Source: Oscillospiraceae bacterium (lineage in GTDB: Bacteria > Bacillota > Clostridia > Oscillospirales > Ruminococcaceae). From it: 49,360 bases of DNA. Position numbers and translations under genes: made by a program. The notes under the pieces are model-generated. The model saw only the letters and a list, made by a program, of their open reading frames with translations, was not told the origin of the DNA and did not search any database. The stretch lies in the NCBI GenBank assembly GCA_021769725.1, contig JAETSI010000022.1:1-49360 (forward strand). The letters are read 5' to 3'. This document shows, one piece after another, positions 15,106 through 23,022 of the stretch (within the stretch, counting starts at the first letter, position 1; each line of letters starts with the position of its first letter).

Positions 15106-16926
15106 TCAACTATGAATAAGATTCCAGAGTTCCTGTCCGATTTCAGCAGAAACTCCTGCCGCTGCTGCAAGTTCCTGCGGGGAGGCGCAGCCAAGATTTT
15201 CCTTTGTCTTGTACTTCATCATAAGCATTGCAGCTTTCTTTTCACCTATTCCCCGGACGTTTGTCAGCTCGGAGGCATACGTCTTTTTCTTATGCCTTGA
15301 ATGCATGAAGCTCACGGAAAAGCGGTGTACTTCATCCTGTATTCTGGTAACCAGATTAAATGCAGATTTCAGTTCGTTTATCTGAATCTCCATCCCCTCT
15401 GCTGCAATAGCACGGGTACGATGTTTGTTATCCTTTACCATGCCAAAAACCGGAATATTCAATCCGAGTTCACGAATTACCGGTTCAACAGCATGAACAT
15501 GTCCCTTTCCGCCGTCAAGAAGGATAAGATCGGGAACACGGGTAAAATATTCGTCCCCCTCCCCGGTAACAATATGCATCAATCTGCGCCGCAGCGTCTC
15601 CTGCATACTTCCATAGTCGTTCTGATACTGCTGTTCCTTTATTGTGAAGCGTTTATACGCCTTTTTCAACGGTCTGCCGTCCTCAAAAACGACCATTCCT
15701 GCAACCATGGATTCGGACGAGAGATTTGAAATGTCGTAAGCCTCGATATATTTCGGCGGTTTTTTTAATCCAAGACTTCTGCCAAGCTGCTCAAGTGCGA
15801 TGACCTCTTTGCCGGTGCGGTTGTTTTTCAGCGCTGCATATTCGGCGCTGTTACTTTTTGCCAGACGAAGAAGTTCCAGTTGTTTTCCTTTCTGCGGAAC
15901 GTGGAACTTCACCTTATGACCTGACTGCTTTTCCATAAGTTCCTCAAGAAGTCTAAAATCTGACGGAAGTTTATCAGTCACTACCGATTTTGGAATATCA
16001 TTCCTGCCGTAATAGAACTGCATAATGAACGAATTTAAAATATCGTCTCCGGAATCAGGCTTTTCAAATTCAAATACTGCCTTATCGTAAAGCCGGCTGT
16101 CACGATACATCAGCACAGAAATATATATACCGTCGTAAAATTCTGCGGCACCGACAACATCCGCAGAGTCCACAACGCTGTTAATGATCTTCTGTTTTTC
16201 AGATGCTTTTTTTACAGCGACTATCCTGTCACGAAGCAGAGCTGCTTTCTCAAAATCAAGATTTTCCGCCGCCTCTTCCATTTCCTGACGCATACGTTCC
16301 ACCGAATCGGTACTGCCGCTTTTTATGAATTCAACTGCCTGTGCAATGATTCTTTTATATTCATCACTGCTTATCTTGCCACGGCAAAGACCCATGCAGG
16401 TTTTGATATGATAATTAAGGCATGGTCTGCCCTTACCAAAATCACGTGGAAAAATACGTGTACAGGTAGGCAGCATGAACACCCTATTTGCTTCGTTTAC
16501 TGCCTCTTTCGTTATAAAACCGCTTGTATACGGTCCGAGATACTTTCCGCTTTCCTTGGTATTCTTTTCTGTTGTTATCTTCGGAAAGTTCCCTTCAGAA
16601 ATACGTATATAATGATAACCCTTGTCATCCTTCAGCAGGATATTATATTTCGGCTTGTGCTGCTTAATAAGACTGCATTCAAGAAGAAGAGCTTCATATT
16701 CACTGTCGGTAACGATAAAATCATAGTCAAAAACATTCGACACCATGGCAGCCACTTTCGGAGTATGGTCGGGATTTTCACGAAAATAACTGCTCACTCT
16801 GTTGTGAAGATTTTTTGCTTTTCCTATATAAATAATCGAGCTTTCCCGGTTTTTCATTATATACACACCGGGAGAAACCGTAAGCTTTGAAGTTTTTTCA
16901 CGCAGATATGGAAGTCTTGGATTCAT
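15106..16926 (-). CDS. uvrC: Excinuclease ABC subunit C
   Basis: UvrC makes the two incisions in nucleotide excision repair together with UvrAB. The 606-aa chain has all expected modules: an N-terminal GIY-YIG nuclease (PGVYIMKN then IIYIGKAKNL, about 15-90), a UVR/UvrB-binding helix pair (ENLDFEKAALLRDRI, about 205-235), an RNase H-like domain (EAYDISNLSS, LILLDGGKGHV, about 370-530) and a C-terminal helix-hairpin-helix (LTNVRGIGEKKAAML). The start follows GGCGGTG. The gene begins 11 bp after the stop of an exported protein gene on the same strand, so the two are probably cotranscribed. uvrA and uvrB are not in the window. Confidence 0.95.
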   Translation of the reverse strand: MNPRLPYLREKTSKLTVSPGVYIMKNRESSIIYIGKAKNLHNRVSSYFRENPDHTPKVAAMVSNVFDYDFIVTDSEYEALLLECSLIKQHKPKYNILLKDDKGYHYIRISEGNFPKITTEKNTKESGKYLGPYTSGFITKEAVNEANRVFMLPTCTRIFPRDFGKGRPCLNYHIKTCMGLCRGKISSDEYKRIIAQAVEFIKSGSTDSVERMRQEMEEAAENLDFEKAALLRDRIVAVKKASEKQKIINSVVDSADVVGAAEFYDGIYISVLMYRDSRLYDKAVFEFEKPDSGDDILNSFIMQFYYGRNDIPKSVVTDKLPSDFRLLEELMEKQSGHKVKFHVPQKGKQLELLRLAKSNSAEYAALKNNRTGKEVIALEQLGRSLGLKKPPKYIEAYDISNLSSESMVAGMVVFEDGRPLKKAYKRFTIKEQQYQNDYGSMQETLRRRLMHIVTGEGDEYFTRVPDLILLDGGKGHVHAVEPVIRELGLNIPVFGMVKDNKHRTRAIAAEGMEIQINELKSAFNLVTRIQDEVHRFSVSFMHSRHKKKTYASELTNVRGIGEKKAAMLMMKYKTKENLGCASPQELAAAAGVSAEIGQELWNLIHS

Positions 16927-16937
16927 TTTTACACCGC

Positions 16938-17516
16938 CTATTGCCTGTCAAAATATGCTTTTCTTCCGCCTGGTCTGAAATACGTCCTGATATAACCGTC
17001 CGTTGATAAAACCACAAATTCGTTTGATTCCTCAATATAATAGATTCCGTCTCCGTCCTCTGCCTCTGTTTTGTACAGAGCATCAGGATTATTTATAACG
17101 TCACTTGCGCCCTTTTCGTAATCCTCGGCGGTCTCGTAATCAAAACCAACGCTGAACTCCACGCAATGCTTGCTGAAATGGTCGTCACGAAGTTTTTCTG
17201 TTCTGAAATAATATTCAACATAATCATTATCCGAATCATCAACTTTGTTGTTCCCTGCGGTTGTTTCGATTTCCGGTTCGGTAATTTTTTCAGGATTTAC
17301 AACAGTAGTCTTTCTGACATTATTTTTTTCAGCGGATGTTGTAAGTATTTCCGCATTTTCGTCAGAAGATACAGCGGTTGTCGTCACAGTTTTATCCGAA
17401 GTATCAGATGTCTTGACATCCTTATCTGACGAAAGATTTATACCCAAAAACGCTGCAATCAGGATAATAAGCGCTGATGCACCGGAGATAATAACACCTT
17501 TAATTTTTTTGCTCAT
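16938..17516 (-). CDS. Exported protein with a C-terminal RNase-toxin-like domain, unknown function
   Basis: This 192-aa protein has an N-terminal membrane helix (about residues 7-28), a Thr/Ser/Glu-rich low-complexity spacer to about residue 95, and a compact C-terminal domain. The domain contains RDDHFSKHCVEF, a central IYYIEESNEFVVLS strand pair and the ending YIRTYFRPGGRKAYF. The HFxKH...RTYF arrangement is reminiscent of C-terminal RNase-like domains of polymorphic toxins and phage-associated proteins, and of stand-alone Clostridia proteins. This is recalled pattern similarity, not a confirmed hit. It lies immediately upstream of uvrC. No immunity gene is recognisable next to it. The ribosome binding site TAAGGAG supports the start. 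Confidence 0.6.
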   Translation of the reverse strand: MSKKIKGVIISGASALIILIAAFLGINLSSDKDVKTSDTSDKTVTTTAVSSDENAEILTTSAEKNNVRKTTVVNPEKITEPEIETTAGNNKVDDSDNDYVEYYFRTEKLRDDHFSKHCVEFSVGFDYETAEDYEKGASDVINNPDALYKTEAEDGDGIYYIEESNEFVVLSTDGYIRTYFRPGGRKAYFDRQ

Positions 17517-17595
17517 AAAATCACTCCTTAAAAATCAATAGATTTTCCGATTTCAGTCTGTCACAAAACAATATCGGACTTATCACGGGATTCTA

Positions 17596-17631
17596 AAGAG
17601 AGAACGCCCTGCAAGAGAGGGCGTTCTCTTT
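17596..17631. terminator. Terminator of the Gld-type ABC operon
   Basis: AAGAGAACGCCC pairs with GGGCGTTCTCTT around a 9-nt loop (about 17597-17630), with A/T tracts outside. It lies just downstream of the DUF4340 gene in the minus direction and separates that operon from the exported-protein/uvrC unit. Confidence 0.78.
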
Positions 17632-17640
17632 TGAACATAT

Positions 17641-19035
17641 TTAACTAATATCTGCTTCATCGCAGAGAATATCAAAATAATTCCGAACTGAACTGTTTCC
17701 GATAATACTGCTGTCACTTGTTATCTCTCCTGTGTACTTGCCGTCCACAAACACATAACACTGCTGATTTCCGGCATCGGTAAGATGATAGGTTTTTATT
17801 GTTCCGTCTGTAAGTTCATATTCAACAGAAAGAAGCGGATCTTTAAGTTCAGGCTCAGCCTCCATATCAATTTTCTTCACTACATATATAGAAAAAGAAT
17901 TATAGAAATTTGTAAATTCAGTCAGAATACTCTGAACCGCCAGTTGAATAGTCTGTCCGTTATACTGACACTTCTTTTGTTCCTGATCCATAGTAAATTC
18001 GTATTCTTGTCCGTCATATGCCACCTTGAATCTGCTGACATCATACTGACTTGGATTATATACTGTTGTTGCTATGAAGTTGATAGGAGTATAATCCACA
18101 AAATCCACGTCAGATTTATAGTATACCTCCACCTGATTTTTCTCCTCACTGCCGCTGTCATAAACAAGCATATTGGCATACGTTCCGTCCTCGGAGAAAT
18201 CTCCTGCGATTATATGACGTTCAGTACCGTCTTTACCCTTTACGATCACCTCGGCATACGGATCATCAAAGCCGTATTTTGCCATATCTTCAAGGTTCTC
18301 GTCAAGCATCTGCTCTGCCTGAAGACGTGTGATTACATTTATCATAGAAGTAACGGCCGTCACATCAAAACCAAAATCTGAATATTCTTCCGGAAGACTC
18401 CATTCGCCGCTCTCATCATCATAAGTCAGATCATAGGTCACCTTGCCGTTCTTTATTGCAGTAATGCGTTCAATGCCGTCATCCTCAAACGGAACAAGAT
18501 CCTTTGATTTAAGCATCATTTTTTCCGTACTGAAGTTGCTGCCGCTGCTGTAAACTGATTCAACAGAGTAGATATCTGATTTTCCGTCAACCATAACGTA
18601 ATAGTATTCTTTTGTAGGAGAAATCCCGCCTATAGTTACAGTATAACTCTGACCGCCGCCGCTGAGTGTAACAGTACTTGCGTGCTCTGCATCAAGGGAA
18701 TAATCTTCAAGATTGCCACTGTGTTTATCAGAAGCCGTCAGGGTTGAAAAATAGCTTCTGATAAGCTCCATATATTCACCGTCAAGATCAAAGTCACCGC
18801 CGTCCGTAAGAACCCATTGGTCATCCTGAAACTGAGCTGTATAGCTGGCATCGGGATTGTTAATAACTATCTTATCAATAGTTTCCGGAGAAAAGCTGAA
18901 CAACTGAAGGTCAGCAATTTCTTCCTGCTGTTTTTTTGTTTCTTTTTCGCTTTTCTTTCTGACATTCAAATAAACTCCCAGGGATCCTCCTGCGGCTATA
19001 AGAAGTATCAGAAACGAGATAATAATCTTTTTCAT
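17641..19035 (-). CDS. DUF4340 membrane-anchored protein
   Basis: This 464-aa protein has an N-terminal membrane helix (residues 2-24), a short charged coil, and a long extracytoplasmic beta-rich region with repeated DUF4340 units (ETIDKIVINNPDASYTAQF, then DQWVLTDGGDFDLD). DUF4340 proteins regularly follow GldG-type ABC components. They are thought to be auxiliary parts of that exporter or its client system, but the biochemical role is unknown. The gene is the last of four on the minus strand. A gap of 82 bp containing a short GATC-rich inverted repeat (about 19068-19100) separates it from gldG. AGGAGCT lies before the ATG. Confidence 0.82.
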   Translation of the reverse strand: MKKIIISFLILLIAAGGSLGVYLNVRKKSEKETKKQQEEIADLQLFSFSPETIDKIVINNPDASYTAQFQDDQWVLTDGGDFDLDGEYMELIRSYFSTLTASDKHSGNLEDYSLDAEHASTVTLSGGGQSYTVTIGGISPTKEYYYVMVDGKSDIYSVESVYSSGSNFSTEKMMLKSKDLVPFEDDGIERITAIKNGKVTYDLTYDDESGEWSLPEEYSDFGFDVTAVTSMINVITRLQAEQMLDENLEDMAKYGFDDPYAEVIVKGKDGTERHIIAGDFSEDGTYANMLVYDSGSEEKNQVEVYYKSDVDFVDYTPINFIATTVYNPSQYDVSRFKVAYDGQEYEFTMDQEQKKCQYNGQTIQLAVQSILTEFTNFYNSFSIYVVKKIDMEAEPELKDPLLSVEYELTDGTIKTYHLTDAGNQQCYVFVDGKYTGEITSDSSIIGNSSVRNYFDILCDEADIS

Positions 19036-19117
19036 ATTTCAGCTCCTAAACAGATGCTTATAATAATCCCTGATCGAACTGATCAACAGATCAATCGGGG
19101 ATCAGTATTATTCCTTA

Positions 19118-20689
19118 TTATGCGTGACGCCTCCTGAGCCATACAACGACGCCGAAAACTGCAACACATATCGGAACGATAACAGTAATCGCAATAGCCG
19201 TCGTAGCTTCCTTGGCATTCTTGAAAGTCATCTGGTCTATCGCTTCTTTCTTGATGTTTACACCGGCTGAAACTTCAGTATCATAAAGCCATGTGTTAGA
19301 GAAAAGAGCAAGCATATTTGTTGCGCTTACGGAATCTGAAAGCATATCACTGTCGATCATGTCAGTAGAACCGAAAACAACTATCTTGCTGTTATTATTC
19401 TTGTTATGCGAATAATATGCATATGCAAGCTGCTGACCTGTAAGTCTTTCTGCCTGAGCAGCAGTACTCTTGTCACCGCCCATTGCAATGCTTTCTGTAG
19501 AATAGGTTACAGTGTTTGTCATACCATCTTCAGATTCTGTTGTTTCAGGAATATTCTCAATAATCGAAGCTCGTTCAAACTGATCGTACTGCGGGAACTT
19601 ATCGTCGTCAATTCTTCCGATGCTTCGTGTATTGGAGATACCTGCCGTCAGGCCGCCCTCATTGCAGAGAGTGATAACATCGGTAGTGAGATCGACTTTG
19701 AGATCTTCCGAAGGATTCATATAATGTATCCTCATAAATTCAGGAAGCTGCTGATTTTTTCTGTCATAAAGCTCGTTTATGGTATTTGTTTCCCTGACAA
19801 GATTGTAGTCCATTGTAAGACCGTAGTCATAGAGAATGCTTTCGATGTTGTCAAATGTTCCCTCTGTATCGCAGGGAGACATGAAAAATGAAACGGAGCC
19901 TGGATTTATCGGATCGCTGAGATATCCTTCAATGAGTTCCCTTTCCTTATCGGTAATATCGCTCTGAGGACCGGCTATACAGATAATTTCCGCATCTGAC
20001 GGAACAGATCCGACTTCGTCAAGGTTGAGCTCCGCTACATCGTAAGTATTCGCCTTAAGATGATTTGCATAATCAAGATAAGAATCCTCAATAGACTTCT
20101 CTCCGTGTCCGGTCAGGAAGTATACAGTCGGGAGAGAACCATTGGTAACGATTTTAATTGCATTGGCTATCTGTTCCTCACCGGAATAGTCAGATGTACC
20201 GTTTGCTTCGTTGTAGTTCTGAAATATCATACGCTTGTTGACTTTCTTGATAACATCGCCGCACTTAACGAAGATATCTGCACGGCTTATTCCGTGTATG
20301 CCCGTAGGGTCAAGAGTCTGTGCCAGTGCAGGATCGTCATTTGGTTCAAAACAGGTAAGCTTGATGTTGTCATATTTTTCAAGTCTTGTAAGAGTGTGAT
20401 AGAGCGGAAGTGAAGACGGATCTTCTTTTAGTCCCCTGAGTTCTGCCAGGAAATAAATCTCTATCTCCTTATCCTTGTTATCTTCAATGAGTTTTACCGT
20501 TACGGGATCAAGAGTATACTTCTTATTGGGCGTCATATCGTAGAAATCATCATAATAGCTTACGATAAGATTAACAGGAACAAACACCAGCAGAACCAGA
20601 AATGCCATTACGAAAGCTATCGGGCCTGAAAGATTAATTTTTTTCCTTTTTGCCTTATCAAGATTTACAGCTTCTTTTTTCTTTTCCAT
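19118..20689 (-). CDS. GldG-family ABC transporter auxiliary protein
   Basis: This 523-aa protein matches the GldG / ABC_transp_aux family (PF09822). It has an N-terminal membrane helix (about residues 24-48), a large extracytoplasmic region and a C-terminal membrane helix (about 497-517) followed by RRRHA. Conserved segments include YFLTGHGEKSIEDS and a late KIVVFGSTDMIDSDM. In Bacteroidetes GldG works with GldA and GldF in gliding; in Clostridia the same set exists without gliding, and its substrate is unknown. The frame could start at TTG 20692, but the ATG at 20689 is preferred, with AGAGGGGG upstream inside the permease gene. Confidence 0.85.
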   Translation of the reverse strand: MEKKKEAVNLDKAKRKKINLSGPIAFVMAFLVLLVFVPVNLIVSYYDDFYDMTPNKKYTLDPVTVKLIEDNKDKEIEIYFLAELRGLKEDPSSLPLYHTLTRLEKYDNIKLTCFEPNDDPALAQTLDPTGIHGISRADIFVKCGDVIKKVNKRMIFQNYNEANGTSDYSGEEQIANAIKIVTNGSLPTVYFLTGHGEKSIEDSYLDYANHLKANTYDVAELNLDEVGSVPSDAEIICIAGPQSDITDKERELIEGYLSDPINPGSVSFFMSPCDTEGTFDNIESILYDYGLTMDYNLVRETNTINELYDRKNQQLPEFMRIHYMNPSEDLKVDLTTDVITLCNEGGLTAGISNTRSIGRIDDDKFPQYDQFERASIIENIPETTESEDGMTNTVTYSTESIAMGGDKSTAAQAERLTGQQLAYAYYSHNKNNNSKIVVFGSTDMIDSDMLSDSVSATNMLALFSNTWLYDTEVSAGVNIKKEAIDQMTFKNAKEATTAIAITVIVPICVAVFGVVVWLRRRHA

Positions 20690-20695
20690 CAAAAT

Positions 20696-21442
20696 TTACC
20701 CCCTCTTCCAGCGTCTTTTTTCAATGGATATATATGTCCATGAAAGAAGAACGATTATTGCTGACACAAAGAATATCAGGTCGGAGCGTCTGATAACGCC
20801 CTGCGAGAAATAATGAAATCTTGACTGAGCTGCAAAGGCAATGAGTACTGACTGAAGCTTTGGATATTGTTCTATAAACGCCGTATATGCAAAGTCGTCA
20901 AGGAAAAGGAATACAAACATCACAAGTTCGCCGATAATAGCGGCAATAATTGAACTTTCAGTAAATGATGAGATAAGCATTCCCAGTGTGATGAACATTA
21001 CGCCCCAGAAAAAGAAGCCTATATATGCGCATATAAGCTGGCTGACGATAACTCCGCCGCCATCACCGGCATAATGCTGTGTCACTATAGGGAAGATTCC
21101 GGTTCCTGCAAGCATAAAAAGGAATACCGTAACATTTGCAAGGAATTTTCCTATAACTATCTTCAGGACGCTGACAGGAGAAGTCATGAGCAGAACTTCC
21201 GTGCCGAATTTCCGTTCATCAGCAAATGTTCTCATTGTAATCAGAGGAATCAGAAACATAAAGAAGAAGATAACGTCATAGAATATGCTTACAAAAGGAA
21301 CATAAACAGTATTGCCCGATTCAAGGGAACCGATCTTGTTTGCAAATATGTAAGTAAAAAGAAGCATAAACAATGCAGTCAATGCATAAGCAAAAGGTGT
21401 GTAGAAAAAAGACTGCAATTCCTTTTTATATATCGAAAACAT
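20696..21442 (-). CDS. ABC transporter permease (GldF-like)
   Basis: This integral membrane subunit of 248 aa has six predicted helices of the ABC-2 type. The recognisable stretch FADERKFGTEVLLMTSPVS after the second helix is typical of GldF/NatB-like permeases, where it forms the coupling region. Its start codon directly abuts the stop of the ATPase gene, and its own stop lies 6 bp before gldG, which implies tight co-expression. It should form the membrane channel with the ATPase below and the GldG-like partner. Confidence 0.88.
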   Translation of the reverse strand: MFSIYKKELQSFFYTPFAYALTALFMLLFTYIFANKIGSLESGNTVYVPFVSIFYDVIFFFMFLIPLITMRTFADERKFGTEVLLMTSPVSVLKIVIGKFLANVTVFLFMLAGTGIFPIVTQHYAGDGGGVIVSQLICAYIGFFFWGVMFITLGMLISSFTESSIIAAIIGELVMFVFLFLDDFAYTAFIEQYPKLQSVLIAFAAQSRFHYFSQGVIRRSDLIFFVSAIIVLLSWTYISIEKRRWKRG

Positions 21443-22477
21443 TTACTCTACCTCCTGTTCGTCATCGCCGTCATTACTGTTGCTTCCGCCACTTTCGGGA
21501 ACGATCTCATCTATAAGATCCGACAAACTTGTCTTTTTAACAGGTCGGTTGATAAGTTCGATAAAGACGTTTTCGAGATTTGGCTTTTCGGCGTATATTT
21601 CCATTATGCTGACATGATTTTTCACCAATTCCGTCATTAGTCTGTCACGGACATCTTCAGAGTTGCCCTCAAGCAGTACGTCAAACGACCATATATCGCT
21701 TCCTTCATCGTCGATCGAAATAATTTCCTTGATACCGTCGGTAATTTCGATAATAGAAGCCGCTTTGCTCTTTGAACCTTTTACTTTAATGTGAAGGTTC
21801 TGGTTTGCATTAAAGGATTTTTCAAGATTTTCAATAGTATCAATTGCCCTGATGTCGCCCTTATTGATAATTATTACCCTGTCGCAGACCTCGCTTACCT
21901 CACTGAGAATATGTGAACTGAAAATAACGGTATGATTTTTTTTCAGATTTTTTATCAGCTTTCTGACCTCTATCACCTGATTCGGGTCAAGACCGACAGT
22001 AGGCTCGTCAAGAATAATAAACTTAGGATCACCGAGCATAGCCTGTGCAAATCCCACCCGCTGTTTATATCCCTTTGACAGGTTGCGGATAAGTTTTCCG
22101 GAAACGTCGCCAAGAGCGAGCAGTTCCGTCACACGCTTGATCTCATCTTTGCGGTTTCCCTTTGCGATTCCCTTAAGCCCTGCGCAGAATGAAAGATATT
22201 CCGAGACTTTAAGATCGGGGTAGACAGGCGGATTTTCCGGAAGATAGCCAATATTCCTCTTTGCCTTTACCGGATCTTTCGTTATGTCAGTTCCGTAGAT
22301 ACTGACTGTTCCTGAAGTCATAGGCAAATATCCGGAAATCATATTCATTGTTGTGGATTTTCCGGCACCGTTAGGTCCCAGGAAACCAAGAATCTCATTA
22401 TCGTTGATCGTAAAGCTGATATTATTAACGGCTTTATTTTTGCCGTAATATTTCGTTAAATTTTCGATTTTAATCAT
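21443..22477 (-). CDS. ABC transporter ATP-binding protein (GldA-like)
   Basis: This ABC ATPase of 344 aa is the first gene of the four-gene exporter operon. It has Walker A GPNGAGKST (34-42), the Q-loop region YLPENPPVYPDLK, the signature LSKGYKQRVG, Walker B FIILDEPTVGLDP and the switch His in IIFSSHILSEV. It carries a C-terminal extension of about 100 residues with the domain often seen in GldA/NatA-type ATPases, ending in an acidic Ser/Asn/Asp-rich tail. AAAGGAG lies 6 bp before the ATG. A perfect -10 (TATAAT at about 22499-22504 on the minus strand) is present, but its -35 is poor. Confidence 0.9.
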   Translation of the reverse strand: MIKIENLTKYYGKNKAVNNISFTINDNEILGFLGPNGAGKSTTMNMISGYLPMTSGTVSIYGTDITKDPVKAKRNIGYLPENPPVYPDLKVSEYLSFCAGLKGIAKGNRKDEIKRVTELLALGDVSGKLIRNLSKGYKQRVGFAQAMLGDPKFIILDEPTVGLDPNQVIEVRKLIKNLKKNHTVIFSSHILSEVSEVCDRVIIINKGDIRAIDTIENLEKSFNANQNLHIKVKGSKSKAASIIEITDGIKEIISIDDEGSDIWSFDVLLEGNSEDVRDRLMTELVKNHVSIMEIYAEKPNLENVFIELINRPVKKTSLSDLIDEIVPESGGSNSNDGDDEQEVE

Positions 22478-22504
22478 GAGCTTCTCCTTTCTTAAAAAGA
22501 TTAT

Positions 22505-22830
22505 AAGTCTGGTTGTAGCATACTTTTTTATTATCTCAAAAAAATATTAACGCATAATTAATATTTTATTAATAATTTATTAATTCCAAAAAAGCAATAT
22601 GTACTGAATCAAATAAATGTTATAACTGTACTGTGAGAATTTTGTGAAAGAATATTGAGTATAGGATGAATTTTAGAAAGTAATTTTAAAATTTTGATTT
22701 TATAAATATAATATTAATATTAAGAAGTTTATTTAAAATCCTTAATGGACAAAATATACAAAAAGCTCATTCTGATTGTGTGCATTGCACCAAAATATCG
22801 GTTAATAAAAAGTGAAAATCTCCAAAACTG
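22505..22830. other. AT-rich intergenic region upstream of the GH48 promoter
   Basis: This stretch holds no gene I can support. It is very AT-rich with overlapping ATTAAT/ATTAATA runs (22555-22590) that could act as an UP element or nucleoid-protein target. It also has one perfect palindrome, GTGCATTGCAC (22780-22790), about 40 bp ahead of the GH48 -35 box, which looks like an operator. Its binding protein is unknown. Confidence 0.5.
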
Positions 22831-22859
22831 TTGACAGGCGGTGAAATGTGGAATATAAT
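22831..22859 (+). promoter_or_regulatory. Perfect-consensus sigma-A promoter for the GH48 cellulase
   Basis: TTGACA (22831-22836), a 17-bp spacer and TATAAT (22854-22859) match the vegetative consensus in full. Transcription should start near 22866, giving a leader of about 157 nt. Such strength fits a major secreted enzyme. Confidence 0.85.
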
Positions 22860-22929
22860 TATAGTGAAAATAATTTGAAAATTGTGTGTCTGTCCCGTAT
22901 GGCAGCTCACAGTATGCGATATTTTCGTA

Positions 22930-22968
22930 GTTCTGTTCATATACTATTTAATAGTGTATCGGCAGAAC
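22930..22968 (+). promoter_or_regulatory. Hairpin in the GH48 mRNA leader
   Basis: GTTCTG (22930-22935) pairs with CAGAAC (22963-22968). Above a small internal loop, ATATACTA (22939-22946) pairs with TAGTGTAT (22952-22959), closed by a 5-nt loop. It lies about 65 nt into the transcript and is not followed by a U-run, so it is more likely an mRNA stabiliser or regulatory fold than a terminator. Confidence 0.5.
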
Positions 22969-23022
22969 AAGTTCCATTTTCAAACCACTTAAAACTATAT
23001 TTTAATGAGAGGGGAAAAAATT

